DNA of 64,000 bases, taken from contig JBAOKB010000115.1 of NCBI GenBank assembly GCA_037044905.1, positions 1-64,000 on the forward strand. The letters are read 5' to 3'. Both the position numbers and the translations under genes were made by a program. Shown one piece after another: positions 55,053 to 64,000 of the stretch. Below the pieces are notes generated by a model. The model was not told the DNA's origin. It ran no database searches and saw only the letters and a list, made by a program, of their open reading frames with translations. Each line of letters begins with the position of its first letter. Position 1 is the stretch's first letter. The stretch comes from Hortaea werneckii (taxonomy: Eukaryota > Ascomycota > Dothideomycetes > Mycosphaerellales > Teratosphaeriaceae).

Positions 55053-55610
55053 ATGAGGACGATTCTATTTTCCCTGAGTCAGAAAAGGGAGGACCTTGAT
55101 CGGATGCTCGATGAGGTTTTCGGAAAGGCAAAGAAGTGTATGAATACAGAGATCTCGGAAAAGAAACTTGTACAATTGCCACAGCTTTCCCAGATTCGCT
55201 TTCTGTCTCTAATCCGCAGCTCCCGTTACGACATTGTTCTTCGGCATGCTGATTAAGCGCACAATGGACCGACTATCAAAGAAGAGATTCGATCTGGTAT
55301 TTGGAAAAAGTGACATCTAAATGGTTGGAAATTCGTCGACAGACTTCGCATGCTATCTTCGAAATACAATTCGCCAGCCGCCCTTGAAATTTTTCCCTTC
55401 CTTAATCCTCGTCGTCGGTCTATGATCCATCTGGACGACGTTTGCAGTGAGCCATGCGGCGCCGGGAGTTAGTCCAAAGCAACCGGAGATGATCTAGTCG
55501 CGCGTAATGATATCAGCGCCATAGTAACTTGCTTCGACCTTGCACCGGCTGTGAAGGGAAATTGTCTGAGACACAGCAGTAGTCGCCGCACGAGGGGTCA
55601 ATTCAGCATC
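55053..55610. other. Intergenic, nothing recognised
   Basis: Between the ribosomal protein and the HET fragment. One 67-codon plus-strand frame at 55053 has no supporting feature. Confidence 0.55.
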
Positions 55611-56276
55611 TCAGATCTTCCAATCAGCGAGCAAAGATGGACTCTCATGCCCAAACGACTTCATCCAGCGCAAAGCCTTGATCGTCGTCTCATAATCGGC
55701 TTCCGTTTCACCTACCACCACTCTACTCCCCGACTTCTTCGCGACGACGCTCTGTATGCAACCGTCCTCGACATCAGTAGGCATTGGTGCTTCTAGCACT
55801 GAAAGAGTCTCAGGACTAGCCTCGAGAGTCCTCGGGCCCATCTTGTCAAGACTCGCGATCGTGTTGACGAAGCGCCGGAAAGTAGCGGCTCCAAAGTCGT
55901 GATGCTCGCCGAGCCAGACGAGGAGGACATGTGCTCTATACTGCATGACTAGGGACCAGGATTCAACTTTCGGGGACGGTTGGTGACTGCTTCCATCGAT
56001 GCAGATGACGTCTATCCAGAGCGGTCGAGGAAGATCGGTACGTCTGAATCGCCGTAAAGCGTCTCCAAGACTGCCGGGTACAGTCATCTCAACGTCGTTG
56101 ACTACTATATTGTCGGTCCTTGTCGAACGCCGACAATTGTGAGCTACGAACTCATATTGCAAGTCCGGGTCATTCAGCGGTATGAGCTCGAGTCGGCCTT
56201 CAAGCGGTTGCTTAGGTGCGCCGGGATGTAATTGTAGGATGTGAATTTGGTCGTGACTCATGACTTTAGCTTTCAT
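55611..56276 (-). pseudogene. Truncated, degenerate HET-domain (heterokaryon incompatibility) protein
   Basis: 221 codons from the first ATG; the frame is open to 56495 but lacks an upstream ATG and follows a stop. HET-domain landmarks are recognisable but eroded. HILQLHPGAPKQPLEGRLELIPLNDPDLQYE corresponds to the usual lead-in. The YEALSYVWG block is replaced by YEFVAHNC. VPGSLGDALRRFRR and PRPLWIDVICID are kept, the QV..M..IY region is scrambled (SWSLVMQYRAHVLLVWLGEH), and the following WFxRxWxxQE block is missing. Intact HET proteins are several hundred residues longer and trigger cell death on non-self fusion. This one is probably inactive. A spliced gene with an extra 5' exon is the alternative. 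Confidence 0.65.
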
Positions 56277-57355
56277 GGCATCTAAGGAAGAAGGATCTAT
56301 TCCGTTTTGAGCGCTGTTGGGAATGGTGTTGCCTATCTTGCGAGAGCTTGAACAACTTGGAATCGTCAATGTGAGTTCAATCGGACTGTCGGTCCCACGC
56401 CTTCTCAAGTTGAATAATATATCTCTCTCTATTTGCTCGGCTCCTGGTAGTGGTCCTGTTTTGGATGACCTTGGACACGACCGGCCAAGAATCACTTAGC
56501 TCAGCTTGAATCGAATGTAACGTACTTCCTAGGCAGCTTGTCGTGGCCTCTCCGACAATATAATCTGTACCCCGTCACAACTTCAAGGTTTTTCTCCATT
56601 CGAGACGTGTAGCATGTGTGTGTCGAGATGACAGCTAGGACGAGGAGGGGCTGCGACTGGGATGACCAGGATGTGCTGCACTGCACGTCCATTAGCCGAG
56701 CATCTTGCCGCTCACCGGTTAGAGCTTCTTCGAGAGCTTGCAACGGAGCTCGACTTTAGAAGATATTTGCATTGGTTAGTAGATTCTGGAGAAATTGTCT
56801 TCTTGTAGAAAAGGGGAGGGGAAAGAACAAGTGTGTATTGTCTAAAGATCTTGATCAATATACAACCGCCATCCTGTCATAGTGATCTTCTGCACAGCTC
56901 TATAGTAAACTTTGATGCCTTTCCAGGTAATCTGCTCCTGGATTAGAACAGCACCCTGAGCGCAAGCGAATCAAAGTCAAAGAGATAAGCCAGCGTCACC
57001 TTCTCTCAGCCACAGAGTGAATATGAGGCGGTGGCCAATCTAATGCGAGAATGTCTTAGGGAATCTTGTTGGAGAATTGTGCTACTTCCACCCGTTTCAA
57101 ATACATTCACGACGGTTGCGACGACGTCCAGTATCGCAAAAATTCAGATAGAGCAAGACGTCCAGATAGACAAGCGTCAATGACTGTCTCCACAGTACTG
57201 CAATCGGACTTTCGGCCTCCTTCTAGCGGACGCTGCGCTATGGGTCGGCACTCAAACTCGCTGTTACGCAGCTCAGGTTGCATCCCTCGCCATGGATGAC
57301 CAAAGCCTGGTCGTTGGACAGAGTTCCGCTCAGCCATGGAAACTAACCAGCGGGT
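56277..57355. other. Stretch between the two incompatibility-type fragments
   Basis: Only short frames. Weak protein-like sequence before 57356 (near 57200-57340) contains stops and may be the lost upstream part of the kinase-like gene. Confidence 0.45.
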
Positions 57356-57778
57356 ATGGTGGACCTTGAGACGCTACATGTGACTGCGAGCATCGACAAC
57401 CTGACTCCAACATCCGATGGGCGCTCACCGAGAGACGAGACCTTCTGGAGTCTCGGAGTAGTGCTTCTAGAGCTCTGCTTCGGCAAGCGCCTTGAAGCTT
57501 ACGATCTCTGGAACACTTCCTTTGCAAGGAATCCACTAGATCCCTTTCAAAGGCTTGTCATCGCTCAAGAGTGGGCGAGAGATGTAGAGCTAGAAGCGGA
57601 TGGAGACTATGCTGAGGCAGTGCAGTGGTGCTTGCAACGGGCGCCGATTGATGCCTCTCGCAACGAGTGGCGGAAGGAATTCGTGCAGTCTGTCATACAG
57701 CCATTGGAGAGATGTTGCAAGAGTATGGCGCCGAGGAAGGCTGTGTTCTTGCCTGATTTCTGCGCTCCTGCAGTGTAA
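57356..57778 (+). pseudogene. C-terminal fragment of a DUF7580-like (degenerate kinase) protein
   Basis: 140 codons. ETFWSLGVVLLELCFGKRLE corresponds to the SLGVxLLELxxGK block of protein-kinase C-lobes, and EAVQWCLQRAPID, FVQSVIQPLERCC fits the end of fungal DUF7580 proteins. Those are several-hundred-residue proteins often carrying a prion-forming or HeLo-like N-terminus. The N-lobe and active-site loops are absent and no clean upstream exon was found. I read it as a gene relic. A separately spliced, longer gene is possible. Confidence 0.55.
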
Positions 57779-58657
57779 TTATATTGTAACATGCCAAACG
57801 AGGCCAACTCGAAATGGTCCGTAGCTTCAGAGCGATCCAAATAAAATACTCCACTTTCATATTCGCGGTCTTTGGTTGTCGCTGCAACGGCTGCGTCACT
57901 ATCATACCATCCCACTCTCCGCCCACATGGACCGCGTAGAGCCGCCCACTTATACCGACGACCGAAGCCCTACCGCAGTTTACCAACAGGCAGCAAAGCC
58001 CAATGACAGTGCCCGACCTCTCATTAATGTAGGCCATCTATCTGCCAAGTCGATGAGTTTCCGCAATTTGGCGAGGTTAATGTAGAGTGAAAGTAAAAGT
58101 AAAAAGGCACTGAGCGCGGAAAGCGCGTGCACCATTGGCGGCTGTAGTTTCTTCCCCATTTTGGGTGCGGAATCGCGCCACGGCAAGTTCCCCGCAGTGA
58201 AGGTGAAGTGGTTCGGCAAGCACGCCGGGGTGTTGGTACAGGACGCGGCTGCATTATTTGAAGAGGGCACCTTGTCCACTACGGAACCGGTCGCCACTAT
58301 TATTTCCCCTTTTCTCCTGAGCAAGATCATACGACAGTATTACACCTGCAGCACGAATTGTCGCCCTTGACCCGTTTCTAGCCCTTTCACACCACTTGAA
58401 CTCAACATCGGCCCCCTCCGACAGCCGCTGATTGGTCAATCCCACCCAGCGCTTGCTTTAATATTGCAGTGAGTGAACAGGAAAGTGGAAACAAACTGCA
58501 TTTGACTTTGTACTGAGACAGCAAACAACAGTCAAAGAACTAAGGAATCGCTTCAAACGTCCATCAGGCACCACACTATATTAATCCGAGGGCTTCACAC
58601 CTCTTCGTTCCCAATCCACCAACAGCCTCAAGTTACGACCTACCAAGATAGAACAGC
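57779..58657. other. Intergenic and probable promoter of the small gene at 58658
   Basis: No supported gene. The C/A-rich, G-poor stretch from about 58560 resembles a leader. Confidence 0.5.
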
Positions 58658-58855
58658 ATGAATTCTCCTACGCGCCAGCTCCTCGTGCAAACAGCAAGGC
58701 AATACTCAAGCCGCACAGCTGGGCCGACTCGGAGAGAAAAGCTCGGTGCTGCAGCTATCATGGGATACTGTTGCATCGCCTTCAGCACACCATTCGCAGG
58801 CGCCGCCGTCGTAAGCAGGAAAGCACAGAAAGATCAACGATATCAGAAGATGTAG
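58658..58855 (+). CDS. Small single-pass, probably mitochondrial, membrane protein
   Basis: 65 codons, no intron. The first 30 residues are Arg/Ser/Thr-rich and amphipathic in appearance (MNSPTRQLLVQTARQYSSRT), as in a mitochondrial presequence. A hydrophobic segment follows (LGAAAIMGYCCIAFSTPFAG), then a basic tail ending KDQRYQKM. A leader-like region precedes the ATG. I cannot place it in a family. It might be a respiratory-chain accessory subunit, which is a guess. Confidence 0.5.
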   Translation: MNSPTRQLLVQTARQYSSRTAGPTRREKLGAAAIMGYCCIAFSTPFAGAAVVSRKAQKDQRYQKM

Positions 58856-59229
58856 GTTGAAGAACCTAAACTCAAGTTTCATACCGCATGGTCGTCATGT
58901 GCAAGCGCTGATTAGGATCAGGCGTGCGCTCAGCTTTCGTGACTGCCTTCCTGGATCACGACTGGAAGACTACGCTGGTGCTCTTCGATCTTGATGGATC
59001 GGTCGCGCAGTGCCACGGATTGTGAGGAGCACTCGGGTTGTTACGAATTAACGTCGGCGTTTGGGAGTAATTCACAAGGGATCATTGGGAAAGGAGGAAT
59101 AAGACGGAGTCGGTCAACCTTTCAACGACCGTCATATCGGTACACTTGCAATTCAGACCAAGACAATATATCCTTGATCGGGCGCTGAGACCGAAAGTCA
59201 ATTTCGCCTCATAGACACCCACTTCTCTT
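58856..59229. other. Intergenic, nothing recognised
   Basis: Between the small gene and the DUF4748 gene; no supported feature. Confidence 0.55.
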
Positions 59230-59667
59230 TCATATTGAACTGAACCTATCTCCTTTGCGACTTCTAAACGGTTCTGCCGCTTCGTATTTCCCTTTGGTCG
59301 CCGCCTCTTCCTGGGCATGTGTTACTGGTGCCGGATCGGCCTCTGCCGCTTGTCTGCTTGGGCTAGGATTGTCGTCCCCTCCAGTAGCTGCAGCCTGTCG
59401 TTTCAGTGTGCTGGGGCCAGAAGGTGTCGCTGAGGATCTGTTCTCGAAGGCGGCCTGCACCCGCATGCGTTCTCTTTGTTGGCGTCTCCTCTCGGCGTCT
59501 TCGGCTCGTGCTTCTCTGTCGGCGTTGATGCTGCGTTTTGCGAAGTAGTAAGAACCGCCGCCGGCGACGATGAGGACGGCCCAGCCGTAGCCTACTGATC
59601 TGATCTGCGACGGCTGTCAGCTGAAGTGGTCTGTTGGACTTCCTGGGCGAAGACGTACAGTATTCAT
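59230..59667 (-). CDS. DUF4748-family small membrane protein
   Basis: Exons (minus) 59667-59659 and 59604-59230 give 127 aa. The first exon is nine bases, encoding only MNT. The splice (ACT|GTACGT ... CGCAG|ATC) restores the family start IRSVGYGWAVLIVAGGGSYYFAKRSINADR, whose hydrophobic part is a single membrane anchor. A charged helical region (RRRQQRERMRVQAAFENR) and a disordered acidic/Pro tail follow. The DUF4748 group is uncharacterised and, in my knowledge, fungal; a mitochondrial location is suggested by its anchor and basic flank. Without the tiny exon no ATG precedes the conserved segment, which argues that it is real. Confidence 0.78.
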
Positions 59668-60032
59668 GCTTGCACGTTGCAAATGTGAACCGACTTGCTC
59701 TTAGAGATTTCAAATGGTTGATGGACTCGTCTGATGAGCTACTTCCGAGTCTGTACTCCCGCCAAATCCAATGTTACAGCGATGTAGAAAAGTAGTGTCT
59801 ATGGTCGTTGCGACGAACAGCAAGATGGTTCGGTGATGAGCACGGACCTCCCGTGGTCGGCATTCACATGCGCCACGCGACGGCGGCGAGCTCCGACTGG
59901 GGTGACATCGATGTCAGCATCCCCGGAGGATCAGCGGGCACAAAGGCATCATCTTGGCTGATCTTGATCAAGACAACATCTTGCAGCGATCACCTTCCGG
60001 AGTTCATCAACACCCAGAGGAGGCTTTCGAGT

Positions 60033-62627
60033 ATGGCACCGAAGAGAAAGGCGCCCGCCAGCAGCGGACGTGCTTCTAAGCGAGTAGCCTCTGGCATCAG
60101 CACGCCCGTCTCGGGGAGCGACGAGGAGTATCTCAGCGCGAGTGAAGCCGAAGAGTCGAGCGGTCGAGAAGGGACACCCGCGTCAGCACCAAAGCGGAAG
60201 TATGAGAAGCATAAGTACGACGAAGTAGTCAAGAAATATCAGCCAGCGACGTATGCAACAACCAAGCAAGTCGAAGGCGACGGCGATGCCGCCAGCCGTC
60301 TTTTCAATCCCAAGCACAACTTCTTCAACGAACCTCTCAAATCAGACCATCGACTCAGACCGCTGTGGATAGACCGATACAATGGTAGAGTGGTACTCGA
60401 GACTTTCTCGCCGAGCTTCAAGCAAGCGCAGAACTTCCTCATCAACATCGCGGAGCCTCAGAGCCGGACGACCAACATGCATGAGTACACCATCAGCCCG
60501 CACAGCTTATTTGCTGCTGTATCGGTAGGCTTGACAGAGCAGGATATCGTGAGGCAATTAGAGCTGTTTAGCAAGACGAAGGTACCGGATAACATTGTCG
60601 AATTCGTTCACGAAGTCACCCAGTCGTTTGGGAAAGTACGACTAGTTCTGAAGCACAACAGATATTTCATCGAGAGCAACGATGCGTCAGTGCTGCAGAT
60701 GTTACTTCGAGACCCAGTCATTAGTCCTTGCAGAGTGGAGGAATCGGCGGATTTGACAACGGAGAAGGCATCGAAGATGGGAGGTCTCATCATCCCTGGC
60801 ACAAAAGATGCGACACAAAACAAAGAGGCAGCGGCGCAAATGGAACAACAGAAACGGCAGAACCAGGACGAGGAGGACTCTGACGACGAGTTTGGAGGCA
60901 GGGATGCGGAGAAAGATATGACCGAGTTCCTGCGAGAGGAGGAGGATGACGATGAGCTGGATCAAGTACATTCGTTCGAGATTGACGGCGGCAAGATTCA
61001 AGTCGTACAGGAACACTGCAACGTGAAGCTTAACCTGCCGCTCACTGAAGAGTATGATTTCCGCGCAGACGAGCAGAACGCTACACTGGACATCGACCTT
61101 CGACCAAGCACACAGATCCGTTACTACCAGGAGCATGCTCTCAGTAAAATGTTCGGCAACGGACGTGCGCGTAGTGGCATTATCGTATTGCCATGCGGCG
61201 CAGGGAAGACTCTGGTTGGCATCACAGCGGCTTGCACGGAGAAAAAGAGCGTCATCGTGCTCTGCACATCGGCGACTTCTGCAGGTCAATGGCGGTCTGA
61301 GTTCATCAAGTGGTCAAACATCAACCCGGACGATGTTGTGATTTTCACATCAACAGAGAAAGGTCGCATTCCGAATCGCGCCTGTATCATCGTCTGCACA
61401 TACAGTATGGTCACGCAGAACAGCCGCCGCGCTCACGATAGCAAGCAGACCATGGAAGCCATCACAGGTCGCGAATGGGGGCTCATGGTTCTGGACGAGG
61501 TCCACGTCGTGCCAGCTGAGATGTTCAGACGGGTGACAGAACGTATCAAGACGCATTCGAAGCTGGGGCTGACCGCGACACTTTTACGTGAAGACGACAA
61601 AATCAAAGATCTTAATTTCTTGATCGGACCGAAGCTTTACGAGGCAAATTGGCTCCAGCTCAGCGAGGAAGGCCACATCGCTCGTGTCCAATGTGCTGAA
61701 GTGTGGTGCCCGATGACCACTGAGTTTTACAGCGAATACTTGCAATCCAGGAACACGAACAAGCGCTCCCTCCTCTCCACGATGAACCCGCGCAAGTTCC
61801 AGGCTTGTCAATTCCTAATCGACTTCCACGAGCGAAGAGGCGACAAGATCATCGTTTTCTCCGACAACGTCTACGCTTTGAAGCAGTACGCCGAAGGTCT
61901 AAAGAAGCCTTACATCTTCGGCGACACCGGGCAGCGTGAGCGAGACAACGTCCTACAGAACTTCCAGTTCAACCCGGCAGTGTCAACCGTCTTCCTGTCC
62001 AAGATCGGCGACACCTCACTAGACCTCCCCGAAGCCACCTGCCTCATCCAAATCTCCTCGCACTACGGCTCCCGACGGCAAGAAGCGCAACGACTAGGTC
62101 GGATCCTCCGAGCAAAACGCCGCAACGACGAAGGATTCAACGCTTTCTTCTACTCCCTCGTCTCCAAGGACACAAACGAAATGTACTACTCCTCCAAACG
62201 CCAAGCCTTCCTCGTCGACCAGGGGTACGCGTTCAAAGTGATCACGCACCTGAACGGCATCGACCGGATGCCGGATCTGCGCTTCTCGACGCAAGAGGAG
62301 CGCATGACGCTGCTGACGGACGTGCTGCTGCAGTCGGAGACGGCCGGCGAGCAGGAAAGCATCGTCGACGATCTCTTCTCCGACAAAGCCACGTTCCGGA
62401 AACAGGGGGGCGCGGGGGGGAAGAAAGGCGGGAATGGCGTCAAGCGGCAGGCGGGTACGCTGTCCTCCCTCGCTGGTGGCGAGGATATGGCGTACTTGGA
62501 GTATGCGAAGGGTAGTAGGAGTAATAAGGAGTTGGCGAAGCCGAAGAATGCGTTCTTCCGGAAGGAAGAGCGGGATAAGGAGAGGAGGCGGAAGGCGGCG
62601 CAGGATATGCGGGCGGAAGTCTCATAG
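60033..62627 (+). CDS. SSL2: TFIIH DNA helicase/translocase XPB (Ssl2/Rad25)
   Basis: 864 aa from the ATG at 60033. The frame is open 225 nt further upstream, but that part lacks the family look while MAPKRKAPASSGRASKR is a typical start. After an acidic/basic tail comes the XPB N-terminal domain (RPLWIDRYNGRVVLETFSPSFKQAQNFLINIAEPQSR). The helicase core carries Walker A PCGAGKT near 388-394, DEVH near 488, TATLLREDDK with the XPB RED motif, and QEAQRLGRILRAK near 683-695. The C-terminus is basic. It opens promoters in transcription initiation and unwinds DNA in nucleotide-excision repair. It is essential in the family. Confidence 0.96.
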   Translation: MAPKRKAPASSGRASKRVASGISTPVSGSDEEYLSASEAEESSGREGTPASAPKRKYEKHKYDEVVKKYQPATYATTKQVEGDGDAASRLFNPKHNFFNEPLKSDHRLRPLWIDRYNGRVVLETFSPSFKQAQNFLINIAEPQSRTTNMHEYTISPHSLFAAVSVGLTEQDIVRQLELFSKTKVPDNIVEFVHEVTQSFGKVRLVLKHNRYFIESNDASVLQMLLRDPVISPCRVEESADLTTEKASKMGGLIIPGTKDATQNKEAAAQMEQQKRQNQDEEDSDDEFGGRDAEKDMTEFLREEEDDDELDQVHSFEIDGGKIQVVQEHCNVKLNLPLTEEYDFRADEQNATLDIDLRPSTQIRYYQEHALSKMFGNGRARSGIIVLPCGAGKTLVGITAACTEKKSVIVLCTSATSAGQWRSEFIKWSNINPDDVVIFTSTEKGRIPNRACIIVCTYSMVTQNSRRAHDSKQTMEAITGREWGLMVLDEVHVVPAEMFRRVTERIKTHSKLGLTATLLREDDKIKDLNFLIGPKLYEANWLQLSEEGHIARVQCAEVWCPMTTEFYSEYLQSRNTNKRSLLSTMNPRKFQACQFLIDFHERRGDKIIVFSDNVYALKQYAEGLKKPYIFGDTGQRERDNVLQNFQFNPAVSTVFLSKIGDTSLDLPEATCLIQISSHYGSRRQEAQRLGRILRAKRRNDEGFNAFFYSLVSKDTNEMYYSSKRQAFLVDQGYAFKVITHLNGIDRMPDLRFSTQEERMTLLTDVLLQSETAGEQESIVDDLFSDKATFRKQGGAGGKKGGNGVKRQAGTLSSLAGGEDMAYLEYAKGSRSNKELAKPKNAFFRKEERDKERRRKAAQDMRAEVS

Positions 62628-62929
62628 AATGTTGCGAAGAAATATGTGTACGATATGAAAAGGGGAGTGTGTAAGGTATGCAGTCATGATATTCTAGCTA
62701 GAAAAGGGCGAAGGGTGGACCTAGCACGTTATAGACCATGATTGCAGCTCTTGCGTTCTATGGAAGACGTACATCTGACTGTCTTTTGTAAGAAATGATC
62801 TTCTCAAGTACACCCTTGCGCTCTCAGAAGTTCGAAAACGCAAGCGGGACTTTTTAAAGATGCCGATGTAGCAGGTACTCATCAGACGCATCAGAATGTT
62901 TGCACAGCGTCGCGCGTTTCGTTGTCCGT
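62628..62929. other. Convergent 3' region of SSL2 and RLF2
   Basis: No gene; both neighbours terminate here. Confidence 0.65.
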
Positions 62930-64000
62930 TCAGGAAGCACTAACGAAGACCCATTTCTTCTCTGCCTTCTTGCTGCCGACTTGCGCAAACTGCGAGCTCA
63001 GGGCCTCTTTAATCGTTTCCATGGTCATTTTCGGGAACCTGTTGACAATTAGCTCCGAACAACGTCTGCGTTGTACGATCGAAAACAACATACCTAGTTT
63101 TCAGGCCCTTGCAGAGCTCGACTTTGCCCAGCGGGCTACCGACCACAGCTTCCTTGAATTCGTCCAGATCCTCCTTGTTGAGCGTTTTCGGCTGCGGTTT
63201 AGGTCCACGCTTGTTACCTTGTGTGGCGGAAGAGCTGGTAATCGGTCCCTTCTCGCCCTCTGCAGCGCCAATGAGTAATGTTTGTGATGGAGAGCCATTG
63301 CTGTGGCGTTCTTGGAGCGGGGGTCTGACTGGTGCGAGGGTTCCTTGAGTTGTCAAAGGCGTTTCACCGAGCGGCACTGGTGGCGCGGCCATGTCACCCG
63401 CCCAGTATTCTGTGGAGAAAGGATCGATGGTGCAGCCTGAGAAGTTGGGCAGAAGGCACCCTATTCTCATGTCTTGCATTTCCTTGGGTGCGCCCAAAAT
63501 CTCGCCTCCGTCACCTATGCTCTGCACAGCCACAGCCTTTTCGTTTTCCCAACAGAGACCCGTACTTGTGGGCTGCAAGTCACCGGTAATGAGCTTGCGT
63601 TTGTTCTTCAGTGAATCCTCAGAATCGTCTAGGAACGCGTCCATCTCATCTTCGTCTCCGAGAGACTCAGCGTCATCTTCGTCGTCACCGCAGATATCCT
63701 CGCCCTCCTCGGGCTCTTCCCACTCTGCTTCTGAATCGTAATCATAGTCTGTGTCTGTGCGTGTGCGACTGAAGGGATTGATCATCATGCGTCTGGTGGA
63801 TCGAGGTGATCGTATTTTCGTGTATGTTCCAAAGTAAGGAGGTCGCACATCCGTGCTGAAATGTAGATATCGTCGTGATACGTCCTGCAATGCCAAAAGA
63901 GGAGCACGCGCTGTGGAGTTGTCGTGAGTGAGATCGATAGGTGATGATGAGGTGCCTTGAATGTGATCCACCAGAGTGCGAATGTTATACTGACGAGTGC
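62930..64000 (-). CDS. RLF2: CAF-1 large subunit (Rlf2/Cac1/p150), C-terminal part; runs off the window
   Basis: The visible exons (minus) are 64000-63094 and 63038-62930; the N-terminal part lies beyond the right edge. The CAF-1 p150 dimerisation segment is clear: RRYLHFSTDVRPPYFGTYTKI, then SRTRTDTDYDYDSEAEWEEPEEGEDI and a long acidic run. A disordered middle leads to the C-terminal helical domain (TLNKEDLDEFKEAVVGSPLGKVELCKGLKTR). After the intron the sequence is FPKMTMETIKEALSSQFAQVGSKKAEKKWVFV, the winged-helix-like end that binds DNA. CAF-1 deposits H3-H4 behind replication forks. The reading frame stays open up to the edge. Confidence 0.9.

Noticed and set aside
59808..60032. In-frame N-terminal extension of XPB
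   Set aside because: The 75 extra residues lack family resemblance. The ATG at 60033 gives the usual basic/Ser-rich start and length.
1..64000. CRISPR arrays, tRNA or rRNA genes
   Set aside because: No regularly spaced repeats and no complete tRNA or rRNA signature were found by eye. The genome is eukaryotic.

Overview
The window looks like nuclear DNA of a filamentous ascomycete (Pezizomycotina). Genes are dense and carry short 45-180 bp introns with GTANGT-type donors and CTNAC-like branch sites. Both strands are used, and the families are typical of moulds (GH3, GH64, GT31-like, Pth11/SAT4-type receptor, HET-domain and DUF7580-like fragments, DUF4748). A CpA-poor, TpA-rich block near the left end resembles RIP (repeat-induced point mutation). 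A Dothideomycete is my guess, but nothing here proves the class.

Layout. 1-7.3 kb: an intronless 1386-aa RecQ-type helicase of the telomere-linked/OrsD-like kind, two CCCTAA units, short repeats and a RIP-like AT-rich block with a broken coding remnant; this looks subtelomeric or like mobile-element territory. 7.4-17.7 kb: extracellular and envelope functions, namely a WSC-GH3 beta-xylosidase-like enzyme, a ZIP zinc transporter, a catalase with a secretion-like N-terminus and a GT31-like Golgi glycosyltransferase. 18.9-26.6 kb: UGO1 and YAH1 (divergent), p47/SHP1 and MIM1 (divergent), then OXA1; four of these five are mitochondrial biogenesis factors. 27.2-30.5 kb: a decayed S28 serine peptidase and a GH64 glucanase without a signal peptide. 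32.5-42.4 kb: a small orphan gene, an AIF/AMID-like FAD oxidoreductase, TAF6, the condensin HEAT subunit YCG1 and a mitochondrial cysteine-synthase-like enzyme. 42.4-46.9 kb: an SAT4/Pth11-like membrane protein, one doubtful small gene and long gene-free stretches. 46.9-55.1 kb: glucosidase II alpha, nucleoside diphosphate kinase, AP-1 mu and mitochondrial bL27. 55.6-57.8 kb: a degenerate HET fragment and a DUF7580-like kinase-tail fragment. 58.7-64 kb: a small membrane protein, a DUF4748 protein, TFIIH helicase XPB/SSL2 and the C-terminal part of CAF-1 large subunit RLF2, which runs off the right edge.

Most of the window right of 18 kb is conserved housekeeping sequence. The unusual material is at the left end (helicase with an apparent tyrosine-recombinase core, telomere-like units, RIP-like block), in the fused or relocated secreted enzymes, and in three patches of gene decay. 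Exon borders were set by hand from splice consensus plus reading-frame continuity. No homology search was run, so family assignments rest on recognised motifs. No tRNA, rRNA or CRISPR array was seen.
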